Source of the DNA: Streptomyces sp. DH24
Lineage (GTDB): Bacteria; Actinomycetota; Actinomycetes; Streptomycetales; Streptomycetaceae
Length of the DNA: 64,000 nt
Assembly (NCBI RefSeq): GCF_029813775.1
Contig: NZ_JARVKW010000018.1
Span: 1-64,000 of the forward strand
Reading direction: 5' to 3'
Shown here piece by piece: positions 16,939 through 28,266 of this stretch. The number at the start of each line of letters is the position of its first letter. The stretch's first letter is position 1. Under the pieces are notes generated by a model, which made no database searches, was not told the DNA's origin, and saw nothing but the letters and a program-made list of their open reading frames with translations. Both the position numbers and the translations under genes were made by a program.

Positions 16939-17805
16939 ATGACAGGACACGGGTACGCATTCGCGGTGGCGGTGCGGGGGCTCCGCAAGCGCTACGGGAA
17001 CGTGACCGCCGTCGACGGCATCGACCTCGGCATCCGGCCGGGCGAGGTGTTCGGCCTGCTGGGACCCAACGGGGCGGGCAAGAGCACCACGGTGGAGATC
17101 CTCCAGGGCAACCGCGCGCGGGACGGCGGCGAGGTGTCCGTGCTGGGCGCCGACCCGGCGACGGGCACGCGCGCGTGGCGTTCCCGGGTCGGGATCGTCT
17201 GGCAGGACGAATCGGCGCCCGCCGAGTTGACGGTCCGGGAGACGGTGCGGCACTTCGCGCACTACTACCCCCGGCCGCGGGACCCCGAGGAGGTCATCGG
17301 TCTGGTGGGCCTGGAGGCGAAGGCGGACAGCCGGATCAAGGCGCTGTCGGGCGGCCAGCGCCGGCGGCTCGACGTGGCCCTCGGGGTGATCGGCGGTCCC
17401 GAACTGCTGCTCCTGGACGAGCCGACGACCGGTTTCGACCCGGCGGCGCGGCGGCGGTTCTGGGAGCTGATCCGCGCTCTGGCCGACGAGGGCACGACCA
17501 TCCTGCTGACCACGCACTATCTGGAGGAGGCGGAGGCGCTCGCCGACCGGCTGGCGATCGTCTCCAGGGGCCGGGTCGTCGCCGAGGGCGACCCCGCCGC
17601 GCTGCGCGAGCGCCACGGCGCCGAGGCCACCGTCGAGTGGACGGAGCCCGACGGCAGCCCGCGCACGGCACGCACCCACACTCCGACCAGGACGGTCACC
17701 GAGCTCATGGGCCGCTTCGACGGCGAGATCCCGGGGCTCAGGGTCAGCCGCCCCACGCTGGAGGACGTCTATCTCCGGCTCGCCGGCCAGGGGGACGCGC
17801 GATGA
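16939..17805 (+). CDS. ABC exporter ATP-binding protein (drug-resistance type)
   Basis: The 288-residue ATPase belongs to the ABC-2 exporter (DrrA/CcmA-like) class. Motifs in order are Walker A LLGPNGAGKST, the Q-loop in GIVWQDESAPAELTVRET, the signature LSGGQRRRLDVALG, Walker B LLLLDEPTTGFDP and the H-loop TTHYLEEAEALAD. A C-terminal regulatory tail follows. It would power the permease encoded directly after it, with an ATGA overlap. The substrate cannot be read from sequence; coupling to a two-component system suggests an exported antibiotic or envelope-stress ligand. Confidence 0.92.
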   Translation: MTGHGYAFAVAVRGLRKRYGNVTAVDGIDLGIRPGEVFGLLGPNGAGKSTTVEILQGNRARDGGEVSVLGADPATGTRAWRSRVGIVWQDESAPAELTVRETVRHFAHYYPRPRDPEEVIGLVGLEAKADSRIKALSGGQRRRLDVALGVIGGPELLLLDEPTTGFDPAARRRFWELIRALADEGTTILLTTHYLEEAEALADRLAIVSRGRVVAEGDPAALRERHGAEATVEWTEPDGSPRTARTHTPTRTVTELMGRFDGEIPGLRVSRPTLEDVYLRLAGQGDAR

Positions 17806-18650
17806 CGGCCACGACCGCCCCGCCGGCCGGGACGGGCTCCCCCGCCGCGCGGCTGCCCGGAGCGTGGCGGCTCGGGCTGCGCCGGGGCGCCCTGGAGCTG
17901 CGGCAGTTCTTCCGGCAGCGCGACCAGGTGGTGTTCACGTTCGCCTTCCCGGTCGTCTTCCTGTTCCTGTTCGCGTCGATCTTCAGCGGCGAGTTGCGGG
18001 GCGCCGGCGTCAGCGCCTCGCAGCTGTACGTGCCCGGGATGATGGCCGCGGGCATCATGTCGACGAGTTTCCAGTCGCTCGGCATCTCCATCGCGATCGA
18101 GCGGGACGAGAGGGTGCTGCGCCGGCTGCGGGGGACGCCGATGCCGCCGGCGGCGTACTTCCTCGGCAAGATCTGGCTGGTTCTGGTCACCGGGCTGCTG
18201 GAGACGGCGATCCTGCTCGGCGTCGGCACCACCCTGTACGACGTCGACCTGCCGTCGGACGCGGGACGGTGGTTCCACTTCGGCTGGATCTTCCTGCTCG
18301 GCATGACGGCGTGCGCGCTGCTCGGCATCGCGATCAGCTCGGTCCCGAGGTCGGGCCGCAGCGCCAGTTCCGTGGTGGTGCTCCCCTTCCTGGTCCTGCA
18401 GTTCGTGTCCGGGGTGTACATCTCCATCGACACGGTTCCGGACCGGCTGGTGGACATCGCGGCGCTGTTCCCGCTGAAGTGGATGTGCCAGGGCCTGCGC
18501 GGGGTGTTCCTGCCGGAGTCGGCGCGGGTGCTGGAGCAGGCCGGGAGCTGGGAGTTCGGACGGATCGCCCTGGTGCTGGCCGCCTGGTGCGTCGGAGGAT
18601 TGCTGCTGTGTCTGCTGACGTTCCGCTGGAAGAGCCGGCGCGACGCGTGA
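17802..18650 (+). CDS. ABC-2 type transporter permease
   Basis: The 282-residue membrane protein has about six transmembrane helices. The first is VVFTFAFPVVFLFLFASIF near residues 44-62 and the last is ALVLAAWCVGGLLLCLLTF near the C-terminus. The ABC-2 signature region around ERDERVLRRLRGTPMPP is a typical cytoplasmic loop contact for the ATPase. The start ATG overlaps the ATPase stop (ATGA) and its end overlaps the kinase start (GTGA), so the four-gene set is one operon. Confidence 0.92.
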   Translation: MTATTAPPAGTGSPAARLPGAWRLGLRRGALELRQFFRQRDQVVFTFAFPVVFLFLFASIFSGELRGAGVSASQLYVPGMMAAGIMSTSFQSLGISIAIERDERVLRRLRGTPMPPAAYFLGKIWLVLVTGLLETAILLGVGTTLYDVDLPSDAGRWFHFGWIFLLGMTACALLGIAISSVPRSGRSASSVVVLPFLVLQFVSGVYISIDTVPDRLVDIAALFPLKWMCQGLRGVFLPESARVLEQAGSWEFGRIALVLAAWCVGGLLLCLLTFRWKSRRDA

Positions 18651-19843
18651 CGGGTCCGGCCGCCGACGCCTACACCTGGGACCGCTCGTTCCGGCTCTGG
18701 GACTCGTACTTCGCGGTGATCTGGCTGGCCACCCAGGTGTTCGTGCTGGGCGCCGGGCAGCCCGGCCGGCCCCTCCGGCTGGTCGCGGCGGCGCTCCTCG
18801 TGCCGCTGATCCCGCTGTACCTCGGGGTGGGGCGCCGCATGCTGCGGGGTGAGCCGTCCGGCGAAGGGCCGGCGCTTGCGTATCTCGCGGCGGCGCTCGC
18901 GTTGTTCCTGCCGTCGGCGGTGCTGGTCGGCGAGACGCGGCTGCTGACGTTCGCGCTGGTCCCGCAGTGCTTCATGACACTGCGGAGGTGGCGGGCGACG
19001 GCCGCCGCCGCCGTGATCACCCTGGTGCCGGTGACGGGCTGGGCCCTGGTGTGGTGGCCGGGCGGCTGGGAGGTGTTCTTCAACGCGCTGTTCGCCGTGG
19101 TCACGTTCGTGTTCTCGGTGGCCGTCGGCGGCTGGGTCATCCGCGTCGTCGAGCAGAGCCAGGAGCGGGCCGAGCTGATCGCCGAACTCGACGCCAGCCG
19201 CCACGAGCTCGCGCAGCTGTCGGCGGCGCACGGGGCGCTGGCCGAGCGGGAGCGCATGGCGCGGGAGATCCACGACACGCTGGCGCAGGGCTTCACCAGC
19301 CTGCTGATGCTGGTCCAGGCCGTCGAGGCCGAACTCGACCACGACGCGCCGCGGGCCCGCCGTCATCTGGCGCTGATGGAGGAGACGGCCCGGCAGAACC
19401 TCGCCGAGGCCCGCGCCCTGGTCGCCGGCGGCACGCCCGCCGATCTGGCCGGCGCGTCCCTGTCCGACGCGCTGCACCGGCTGGCGAGGCGGCACGACGC
19501 GGGGCTGGAGGTGACCGGGCCGGTGCGGGCGCTGCCTGCGGGCACCGAGGTGGTGGCGCTGCGCGCCTGTCAGGAGGCACTGGCCAACGCCCGTAAGCAC
19601 GCCGGGAGTTCGGTGGGCGTGGTGGTCGCGCTCGCGTACGCCGACGAGTCGGTCACCGTGTCCGTGCGGGACGACGGCCCCGGCTTCGACCCGGACGCGG
19701 TGTCCGCCGGGTACGGTCTGGCGGGGCTGCGGGCCCGGGCCGCCGAGGTGGGCGGGACGGCGCGGGTGCACAGCGCGCCGGACGCCGGCACGACGGTGAC
19801 CGTCCGGCTGCCCGTACCCGCCGCGAGGAGTGAGGTGCCGTGA
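18647..19843 (+). CDS. Sensor histidine kinase (HisKA_3/NarX type)
   Basis: The 398-residue kinase has about six short transmembrane helices in residues 15-165 and little extracytoplasmic sequence, as in intramembrane-sensing kinases. A linker helix leads to the HisKA_3 box ERMAREIHDTLAQGFTS, which carries the phospho-accepting His. The ATPase domain follows, with an N-box EALANARKHA and a G-box DDGPGFDPD then GYGLAGLRARA. The start is GTG at 18647, overlapping the permease stop. It should phosphorylate the response regulator encoded next and sense either the exporter or its substrate; that is inferred from the operon. Confidence 0.92.
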   Translation: MTGPAADAYTWDRSFRLWDSYFAVIWLATQVFVLGAGQPGRPLRLVAAALLVPLIPLYLGVGRRMLRGEPSGEGPALAYLAAALALFLPSAVLVGETRLLTFALVPQCFMTLRRWRATAAAAVITLVPVTGWALVWWPGGWEVFFNALFAVVTFVFSVAVGGWVIRVVEQSQERAELIAELDASRHELAQLSAAHGALAERERMAREIHDTLAQGFTSLLMLVQAVEAELDHDAPRARRHLALMEETARQNLAEARALVAGGTPADLAGASLSDALHRLARRHDAGLEVTGPVRALPAGTEVVALRACQEALANARKHAGSSVGVVVALAYADESVTVSVRDDGPGFDPDAVSAGYGLAGLRARAAEVGGTARVHSAPDAGTTVTVRLPVPAARSEVP

Positions 19844-20466
19844 TCCGGATCGTCCTGGCCGACGACCATCCCGTCGTACGGGAGGGACTACGGGCGATGC
19901 TGACCGCCGAGCCCGACCTGGAGGTGGTCGCGGACGCGGCGAGCGGGCCGCGTGCGGAGGCGCTGGCGGCCGAACTGCGGCCCGACATCGTGCTGATGGA
20001 TCTGCGGATGCCGGGTGGCGGGGGTGTCGACTCGATCGCGCGGATGACGGCGGCCGGGCTGCCGTGCCGGGTGATCGTCCTGACGACGTACGAGACGGAC
20101 CGGGACATCCTGCGTGCCGTGGAGGCCGGGGCGGCCGGGTACCTGCTGAAGGACCTGCCCCGCGCGGAACTGGCCGAGGCGGTACGGGCCGCCGCGCGCG
20201 GCGAGACGGTGCTGGCGCCGTCGGTGGCGGCGCGCCTGGTGGACCAGTTGCGCACGAAGCCGGAACGGCCGCGGCTGTCGGAGCGGGAGACGGCGGTGCT
20301 GCGACTGGTGGCGGAGGGCTGCACCAACGCGCAGATCGGCCGCCGGCTGTTCATCGGGGAGTCGACGGTGAAGACCCACCTGCTGCGCACCTTCGCCAAG
20401 CTGGACGTGGACGACCGCACGGCAGCCGTGACCAGCGCACTGCGACACGGCCTGCTCGACCCATGA
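19840..20466 (+). CDS. NarL/LuxR-family response regulator
   Basis: The 208-residue protein has a receiver domain with the acidic pair D8-D9, the phosphorylation site D54 in VLMDLRMP, and the switch Thr and Lys in LTTYE and YLLKD. A C-terminal LuxR helix-turn-helix follows (LSERETAVLRLVAEG, then STVKTHLLRTFAKL). The start is GTG at 19840, overlapping the kinase stop by four bases. It probably regulates its own exporter operon; the inverted repeat at 16862-16885 is one candidate site, although it is not a proven target. Confidence 0.94.
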   Translation: MIRIVLADDHPVVREGLRAMLTAEPDLEVVADAASGPRAEALAAELRPDIVLMDLRMPGGGGVDSIARMTAAGLPCRVIVLTTYETDRDILRAVEAGAAGYLLKDLPRAELAEAVRAAARGETVLAPSVAARLVDQLRTKPERPRLSERETAVLRLVAEGCTNAQIGRRLFIGESTVKTHLLRTFAKLDVDDRTAAVTSALRHGLLDP

Positions 20467-20513
20467 CACGGGCAGCAGAGCCGCCGCGACACGGTCTCCT
20501 CGACCAGTCACGC

Positions 20514-20547
20514 AGGCGCCGGGCGCCCCCGCGGGCACCCGGCGCCT
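20514..20547. terminator. Hairpin between convergent response regulator and hisS genes
   Basis: Arms 20514-20523 and 20538-20547 pair over 10 bases, with further GC pairs inside. It lies 47 bases after the response-regulator stop and 17 bases after the hisS stop, so it could serve both transcripts. Confidence 0.65.
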
Positions 20548-20564
20548 TCGTCGTGCGAGGTGTG

Positions 20565-21827
20565 TCAGCCGAGCCTCGACTCCAGTTCCGCCACGATCTC
20601 GTTCACGCCCACCGCCGTCTGCTCGCCGGACTCCATGTCCTTGAGCTGGACGACGCCCTCGGCGAGGTCGCGTTCGCCGGCGACGACGGTGTAGCGCGCG
20701 CCGCTGCGGTTGGCGTTCTTCATGGCGCCCTTGAGGCCCTTGCCGCCGTAGCAGAAGTCCGCGGCGACGCCGTTCTTGCGCAGCTCGGTGACCTTCGCGA
20801 ACAGCAGGCGGCGGGCGTCCTCGCCGAGCGCCACGGCGAACACGCTGGTGCCGGCGGGCAGTTCGAGCTCCACGCCCTCCGCCTCCAGCGCCAGGACCGT
20901 GCGGTCGACGCCGAGCGCCCAGCCCACCGACGGCAGCGCGGGGCCGCCGATCATCTCGGACAGGCCGTCGTAGCGCCCTCCGCCGCCGACCGCGGACTGC
21001 GAGCCGAGGCCGTCATGGACGAACTCGAAGGTGGTCCGGGTGTAGTAGTCCAGGCCGCGCACCAGCTTCGGGTCGTCCTCGAAGGCGACGCCCGCCGCGC
21101 CGATCAGCTCGCGGACCTCCTCGTGGTACGCCTTGCACGCGTCGCACAGGTAGTCGCGCAGCAGCGGCGCGCCGGTCAGCTGCTTCTGGACCGACTCCCG
21201 CTTGTCGTCCAGCACGCGCAGCGGGTTGATCTCCGCGCGCCGCAGGGTGTCCTCGTCGAGGTCCAGGCCGCGCAGGAAGTCCTGCAGCGCGGCCCGGTAC
21301 ACCGGCCGGCACTCCTTGTCGCCCAGGGAGTTCAGCAGGATCCGGAAGTCGCGCAGGCCCAGCGAGCGGTACGCCTGGTCGGCCAGGATGATCAGCTCGG
21401 CGTCGAGCGCCGGGTCCTCCGCGCCGATGGCCTCCGCGCCGACCTGGGAGAAGTGGCGGTAACGGCCCTTCTGCGGGCGCTCGTAGCGGTAGTACGAGCC
21501 CGAGTACCAGAGCTTGACGGGGAGGTTGCCCGTCTTGTGCAGGTTGGCCTCCAGCGCGGCGCGCAGGACGGAGGCCGTGCCCTCCGGGCGCAGGGCGAGC
21601 CGGTCGCCGCCCTTGGTCTCGAAGGCGTACATCTCCTTGGTGACGATGTCGGTGGACTCGCCGACACCGCGCGCGAACAGCTCGACGTTCTCGAAACCGG
21701 GCGTCTCGATGTAGCCGTAGCCGGAGTTGCGCAGCGGGGCGGCGATCGCCTCGCGGACCGCCAGGTACTTGGCGGAGTCCGGCGGGATCAGGTCGTACGT
21801 GCCCTTGGGGGCCTTGAAGGTGCTCAC
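20565..21827 (-). CDS. hisS: Histidyl-tRNA synthetase
   Basis: HisRS charges tRNA-His. The 420-residue class II synthetase begins with the typical KAPKGTYDLIP. Motif 2 is WYSGSYYRYERPQKGRYRHF, the HisA loop is VRGLDYYTRTTFEF, and motif 3 lies in VGWALGVDRTVLAL. A C-terminal anticodon-binding domain follows. The start is GTG at 21827, where family homology begins. An ATG-less extension reading into the metallo-hydrolase gene was rejected. It lies 13 bases after that gene and is probably co-transcribed with it. Confidence 0.95.
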   Translation of the reverse strand: MSTFKAPKGTYDLIPPDSAKYLAVREAIAAPLRNSGYGYIETPGFENVELFARGVGESTDIVTKEMYAFETKGGDRLALRPEGTASVLRAALEANLHKTGNLPVKLWYSGSYYRYERPQKGRYRHFSQVGAEAIGAEDPALDAELIILADQAYRSLGLRDFRILLNSLGDKECRPVYRAALQDFLRGLDLDEDTLRRAEINPLRVLDDKRESVQKQLTGAPLLRDYLCDACKAYHEEVRELIGAAGVAFEDDPKLVRGLDYYTRTTFEFVHDGLGSQSAVGGGGRYDGLSEMIGGPALPSVGWALGVDRTVLALEAEGVELELPAGTSVFAVALGEDARRLLFAKVTELRKNGVAADFCYGGKGLKGAMKNANRSGARYTVVAGERDLAEGVVQLKDMESGEQTAVGVNEIVAELESRLG

Positions 21828-21840
21828 GGAAGGTCTCTCG

Positions 21841-22548
21841 TCACATTCCTCGTCGAGGAGCGCCGGGCGCTCCCTGGCCGGCCGCCACCTGCCGCAGATA
21901 GGGGTTGGTGGCGCGCTCCTGGCCGATGGTCGTCTGGGGGCCGTGGCCGGACAGCACCACGGTCGAGTCGTCGAGCGGCAGGCACACGCGGGCCAGCGAG
22001 TCGAGCATCTCGGCCATGTCACCGCCGGGCAGGTCGGTGCGTCCGACGGAGCCGGCGAACAGCAGGTCGCCCGAGAAGAACACCGGCGGAATGTCCGCCG
22101 CCGCGGGCATCCCGAAGGTCACCGACCCCTTGGTATGGCCCGGCGCGTGCGCGACGGAGAACTCCAGGCCCGCCAGCTCCAGCTTCGCGCCGTCGGCCAG
22201 TTCCTTGACGTCGTCGGGCTCCCCCACGGTGAGCTCACCCATCAGCGGCATCCCGATGGAGCGGCCGAGCGCCTTCTCGGGGTCGCTCATCATGTACCGG
22301 TCCTCGGGGTGGATCCAGGCCGGCACGTCGTGCGCGCCGCACACCGGGACGACCGAGGCCACATGATCGATGTGGCCGTGGGTGAGGACGACGGCGACGG
22401 GCTTGAGCCGATGCTTCTTCAGTGTCTCCTCGACGCCCTGGGCGGCCTGATGGCCGGGGTCGATGATCACGCACTCCTCACCGGCGGCGGGGGCGACGAG
22501 ATAACAGTTCGTCCCCCAGGCCCCGGCGGGGAACCCGGCAATGAGCAC
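21841..22548 (-). CDS. Metallo-beta-lactamase-fold hydrolase, glyoxalase II-like
   Basis: The 235-residue hydrolase has the zinc motif THGHIDHVAS (HxHxDH). Further ligands are the His in APGHTKGS, the Asp in FFSGDLLFAGSVGRTD and the His in LSGHGPQT, in the order seen in glyoxalase II-type thioesterases. A hydrolase acting on thioesters such as S-D-lactoyl adducts is plausible, but the substrate is unproven. The start is GTG at 22548. Its place directly upstream of hisS is a frequent arrangement in actinobacteria. Confidence 0.9.
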   Translation of the reverse strand: MLIAGFPAGAWGTNCYLVAPAAGEECVIIDPGHQAAQGVEETLKKHRLKPVAVVLTHGHIDHVASVVPVCGAHDVPAWIHPEDRYMMSDPEKALGRSIGMPLMGELTVGEPDDVKELADGAKLELAGLEFSVAHAPGHTKGSVTFGMPAAADIPPVFFSGDLLFAGSVGRTDLPGGDMAEMLDSLARVCLPLDDSTVVLSGHGPQTTIGQERATNPYLRQVAAGQGAPGAPRRGM

Positions 22549-22727
22549 GATCGTCCTTCGTTGTGTCGGTTCGGGTGGGTTGCGCTCGGGCTGCGCCCGT
22601 GGTCAGAGCCTACCGGCGCTGCCGATTCCTCAGCGAACCCATATACGGTACGGGGCACACGCAGGCGGTCGGCTCACCGCACGCACGCGTACCGGTCGGC
22701 ACACAAGACGCATGAGGAGAGAACCCG

Positions 22728-23546
22728 GTGGTCAGCCAGGAGCAGCGGCGGCGTCAGCTCGCCCGGGAGAAGTTCTTGCGGCAGCAGCAGCGGCGCACGT
22801 CCGCACGGCGCAAGGCGCGGATGCGCAACGCCGTGATCGCGTCGGTCCTCGGTGTGGTCGTGGTGGGCAGCGTCGCGCTGTACACGACCGGGGCGCTCAA
22901 GGGTGACGACAAGGCCAACGCGAACGCGGAGGTCAGCCCGAGCGCGTCGGCACCCAGCAAGGCGCCCGACCCGTGCGAGAAGCCCGCCGAGGGCAAGGTC
23001 ACGTCGCAGACCTGGAAGAAGGAACCTGCGATGACGATCGACAAGTCCGCGAAGTACACGATGAAGCTCGCGACGACCTGCGGCGACATCGACATCGACC
23101 TGAAGGCGTCGGCGGCCCCGCACACCGTCAACTCGTTCAGCTTCCTCGCCGGGAAGGGCTACTTCGACCACACGAAGTGCCACCGCCTCACCACCAACGG
23201 CATCTACGTGCTGCAGTGCGGCGACCCGACGGGCCAGGGCACCGGCGGCCCCGGCTACACGATCCCGGACGAGAACCTGAAGGACGAAAGCCTGAAGGGC
23301 AACACCTACCCCAAGGGCACCGTCGCGATGGCCAACACGGGGCAGAAGGACAGCGGAGGCAGCCAGTTCTTCCTGGTGTACGAGGACAGCAAGTTGCCGC
23401 CCAGCTACACACCGTTCGGTACCGTCTCCGAGTCGGGAATGAAGGTGCTGCAGAAGATCGCCAAGGCGGGCGAGAGCACGGGGGCCGGTGACGGAGCACC
23501 GAACGCGACGGTGGTCATCGACAAGGCGACCGTCACGAAATCCTGA
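22728..23546 (+). CDS. Membrane-anchored cyclophilin-type peptidyl-prolyl isomerase
   Basis: The 272-residue protein has a basic N-terminus and one transmembrane helix at about residues 34-55. A Ser/Ala/Pro-rich linker leads to a cyclophilin domain from about residue 105 to the end. The domain keeps GYFDHTKCHRL, GDPTGQGTGGPGY and the catalytic-loop motif SGGSQFFLVY. It should catalyse prolyl cis-trans isomerisation outside the membrane, helping to fold exported proteins. The start is GTG at 22728 with a GAGGAGA ribosome-binding site seven bases upstream. A similar gene next to relA and hisS is usual in streptomycetes. Confidence 0.9.
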   Translation: MVSQEQRRRQLAREKFLRQQQRRTSARRKARMRNAVIASVLGVVVVGSVALYTTGALKGDDKANANAEVSPSASAPSKAPDPCEKPAEGKVTSQTWKKEPAMTIDKSAKYTMKLATTCGDIDIDLKASAAPHTVNSFSFLAGKGYFDHTKCHRLTTNGIYVLQCGDPTGQGTGGPGYTIPDENLKDESLKGNTYPKGTVAMANTGQKDSGGSQFFLVYEDSKLPPSYTPFGTVSESGMKVLQKIAKAGESTGAGDGAPNATVVIDKATVTKS

Positions 23547-23683
23547 CCCTCAACTGCGAAATTTCGGTCGTGCGGGATGCGGACAGCCGCCCCGCCGGTC
23601 GCCTATGTTGGCCGTGACGAAACTGTGGACGATGCCCGGGGGAGCTCTACAGCCCCTCGCAGGCATCATGTGGAGGAGGCGCT

Positions 23684-24913
23684 GTGAGCAGCGACCCGTG
23701 GGGCCGCGTCGACGAGACGGGGACCGTGTACGTGCGTACGGCCGACGGCGAGCAGGTCGTCGGTTCCTGGCAGGCCGGCTCCCCTGACGAGGCGCTGGCC
23801 TACTTCGAGCGCAAGTACGAGGGCCTGGTTGTCGAGATCGGCCTCCTCGAGAAGCGAGTGAAGACCACCGACCTGTCGGCGAAGGATGCGCAGGCCGCGA
23901 TCGACCACATCCGCGAGCAGGTCGACGCGCATCACGCGGTGGGTGATCTGGACGCCCTGCGGGTGCGGCTGGACAAGCTCGTGGAGACCGTGGAGAAGCG
24001 CCGCGAGGAGCGCAGGCAACAGCGCGCGAAGCAGTCCGACGAGGCGCGTCACGCCAAGGAGGCGCTGGTCGCTGAGGCGGAGGAGCTGGCGCAGTCCGAC
24101 CAGTGGCGGGCGGCCGGTGAGCGGCTGCGGGCCCTGGTGGACACCTGGAAGGGTCTGCCGCGGCTGGACCGCAAGTCCGACGACGAGCTGTGGCACCGCT
24201 TCTCGCACGCGCGCTCGGCGTTCTCCAAGCGGCGCAAGCAGCACTTCGCGCAGTTGGACGCGCAGCGCGAGGAGGCCCGCCGGATCAAGGAACGGCTGGT
24301 CGCCGAGGCCGAGTCGCTGTCCGGTTCGACGGACTGGGGCCCGACGGCCGCCCGGTACCGCGAGCTGATGACGGAGTGGAAGGCGGCGGGCCGCGCCCAG
24401 CGCGAGCACGAGGACGACCTGTGGAACCGGTTCCGGGGCGCTCAGGACGTCTTCTTCGCCGCCCGCAGCTCGGTGTTCGCCGAGCGTGACGCCGAGCAGG
24501 CGGAGAACCTGAAGCTGAAGGAGGAGCTGGCCCACGAGGCCGAGAAGATCCTCCCCGTCACGGACCTGAAGGCGGCCCGCGCCGCCTTCCGCTCGATCAA
24601 CGAGCGCTGGGAGGCCATCGGCCACGTGCCGCGCGACGCCCGGCCGAAGGTCGAGGGCCGGATGCACGCCGTGGAGCGGGCCATCCAGGAGGCCGAGGAG
24701 GCCGAGTGGCGCCGGACGAACCCGGAGGCACGCGCGCGTGCCGAGGGTCTGACCGGCCAGCTCCAGGCGGCGGTGGACAAGCTCAAGGGCCAGATCGAGC
24801 AGGCCCGCGCCCAGGGCAACAACGCCAAGGCCGAGAAGCTGGAGCGCGAGCTGGAGGGCCGTCAGGCGCTCCTGGACCAGGCCCTGAAGGGCCTGCAGGA
24901 GTTCGGCGGCTGA
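23684..24913 (+). CDS. DUF349 helical-repeat protein
   Basis: The 409-residue protein contains a short N-terminal region (GRVDETGTVYVRTADGE) followed by three helical DUF349 repeats. These centre on RLRALVDTWKGLPRLDRK, RYRELMTEWKAAGRAQ and AFRSINERWEAIGHV. The C-terminal region is a charged coiled coil. DUF349 proteins are uncharacterised, and no catalytic residues are evident. The start is GTG at 23684, preceded by the very strong GGAGGAGG. It converges on relA and ends at the 54-bp palindrome. Confidence 0.88.
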   Translation: MSSDPWGRVDETGTVYVRTADGEQVVGSWQAGSPDEALAYFERKYEGLVVEIGLLEKRVKTTDLSAKDAQAAIDHIREQVDAHHAVGDLDALRVRLDKLVETVEKRREERRQQRAKQSDEARHAKEALVAEAEELAQSDQWRAAGERLRALVDTWKGLPRLDRKSDDELWHRFSHARSAFSKRRKQHFAQLDAQREEARRIKERLVAEAESLSGSTDWGPTAARYRELMTEWKAAGRAQREHEDDLWNRFRGAQDVFFAARSSVFAERDAEQAENLKLKEELAHEAEKILPVTDLKAARAAFRSINERWEAIGHVPRDARPKVEGRMHAVERAIQEAEEAEWRRTNPEARARAEGLTGQLQAAVDKLKGQIEQARAQGNNAKAEKLERELEGRQALLDQALKGLQEFGG

Positions 24914-24917
24914 CCGG

Positions 24918-24971
24918 CGACGACGAAGAGGGCCTCCGCACAAGCTTGTGCGGAGGCCCTCTTCGTCGTCG
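24918..24971. terminator. Perfect 54-bp palindrome, bidirectional terminator
   Basis: Bases 24918-24944 are the exact reverse complement of 24945-24971, with an AAGCTT centre and no unpaired spacer. It begins 5 bases after the DUF349 stop and 12 bases before the relA stop, so it can terminate both convergent transcripts. The folded RNA would have 25 or so pairs around a minimal loop. Confidence 0.88.
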
Positions 24972-24982
24972 GTGCGTGGCCC

Positions 24983-27532
<2,550 letters not shown>

Positions 27533-27653
27533 GAGGGCTCCTCGTGCACGATCCGGGTCCCCCGGTCAGGCTCCGGAAACCCCATGGTAGCCATCCCGGG
27601 CCGAAGGATCGCCTTCAGGCCATGGTGAGACCTGTCTACCGGGGAAACACGAG

Positions 27654-27684
27654 AGGCGGACGCCGGATGTCTCCGGGCCCGCCT
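27654..27684 (-). terminator. Probable terminator after apt
   Basis: The stem pairs 27654-27659 with 27679-27684 and 27663-27667 with 27672-27676, around a TGTC loop, with a small internal loop. It lies 43 bases beyond the apt stop and before relA. It is weaker than the other hairpins here. Confidence 0.45.
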
Positions 27685-27726
27685 CCGCGGTGTTCTGCCG
27701 ATGTGTCCGGCCTGGTCAGGGGCGCT

Positions 27727-28266
27727 TCAGACCGTGAGGAGCGCCTGCAGTGGGGCGCCTGCGAGGGCCGGTTCCAGGCGGGCGCGGCCGCCGAGGAAAC
27801 CGAGCTCCATGAGGACCGCGAGGCCCGCGACCTCGGCGCCCGCCCTGCGCATGAGCTGGATCGAGGCCTCCGCGGTGCCGCCGGTGGCGAGGACGTCGTC
27901 GACGATCAGGACACGGTCGTCCCGTCCCAGGTCCTCGGCGTGCACCTCGATCTCGGCCGAGCCGTACTCCAGGTCGTACGCCTGGCGGAGGGTGGCTCCG
28001 GGGAGCTTGCCCGCCTTGCGCACCGGGATGAAGCCGAGGCCGGCGCGGACGGCGACCGGGGCGCCGAGGATGAAGCCCCGGGCCTCCAGGCCGACGACCT
28101 TGGTGGCGCCGGCGTGCTCGGCGATCTCCGCGAGCGCGTCGGTGAGCGCGGTGAACGCCGCCGGGTCGGCCAGCAGCGGGGTGATGTCCTTGAACATCAC
28201 GCCCGGCTCCGGATGGTCGGCCACGTCACGGATACGGCTGAGCAGCAGCTCCTGGATGTCGGTCAT
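27727..28266 (-). CDS. apt: Adenine phosphoribosyltransferase
   Basis: Apt salvages adenine to AMP using PRPP. The 179-residue protein carries FKDITPLLADPAAF near the start, GLEARGFILGAPVA, and the PRPP-binding signature RVLIVDDVLATGGTAEA. The ATG at 28266 overlaps the secF stop (ATGA). The order secD-secF-apt-relA is conserved in actinobacteria; the adjacency to relA links purine supply with (p)ppGpp metabolism, though any functional coupling is inference. Confidence 0.95.
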   Translation of the reverse strand: MTDIQELLLSRIRDVADHPEPGVMFKDITPLLADPAAFTALTDALAEIAEHAGATKVVGLEARGFILGAPVAVRAGLGFIPVRKAGKLPGATLRQAYDLEYGSAEIEVHAEDLGRDDRVLIVDDVLATGGTAEASIQLMRRAGAEVAGLAVLMELGFLGGRARLEPALAGAPLQALLTV

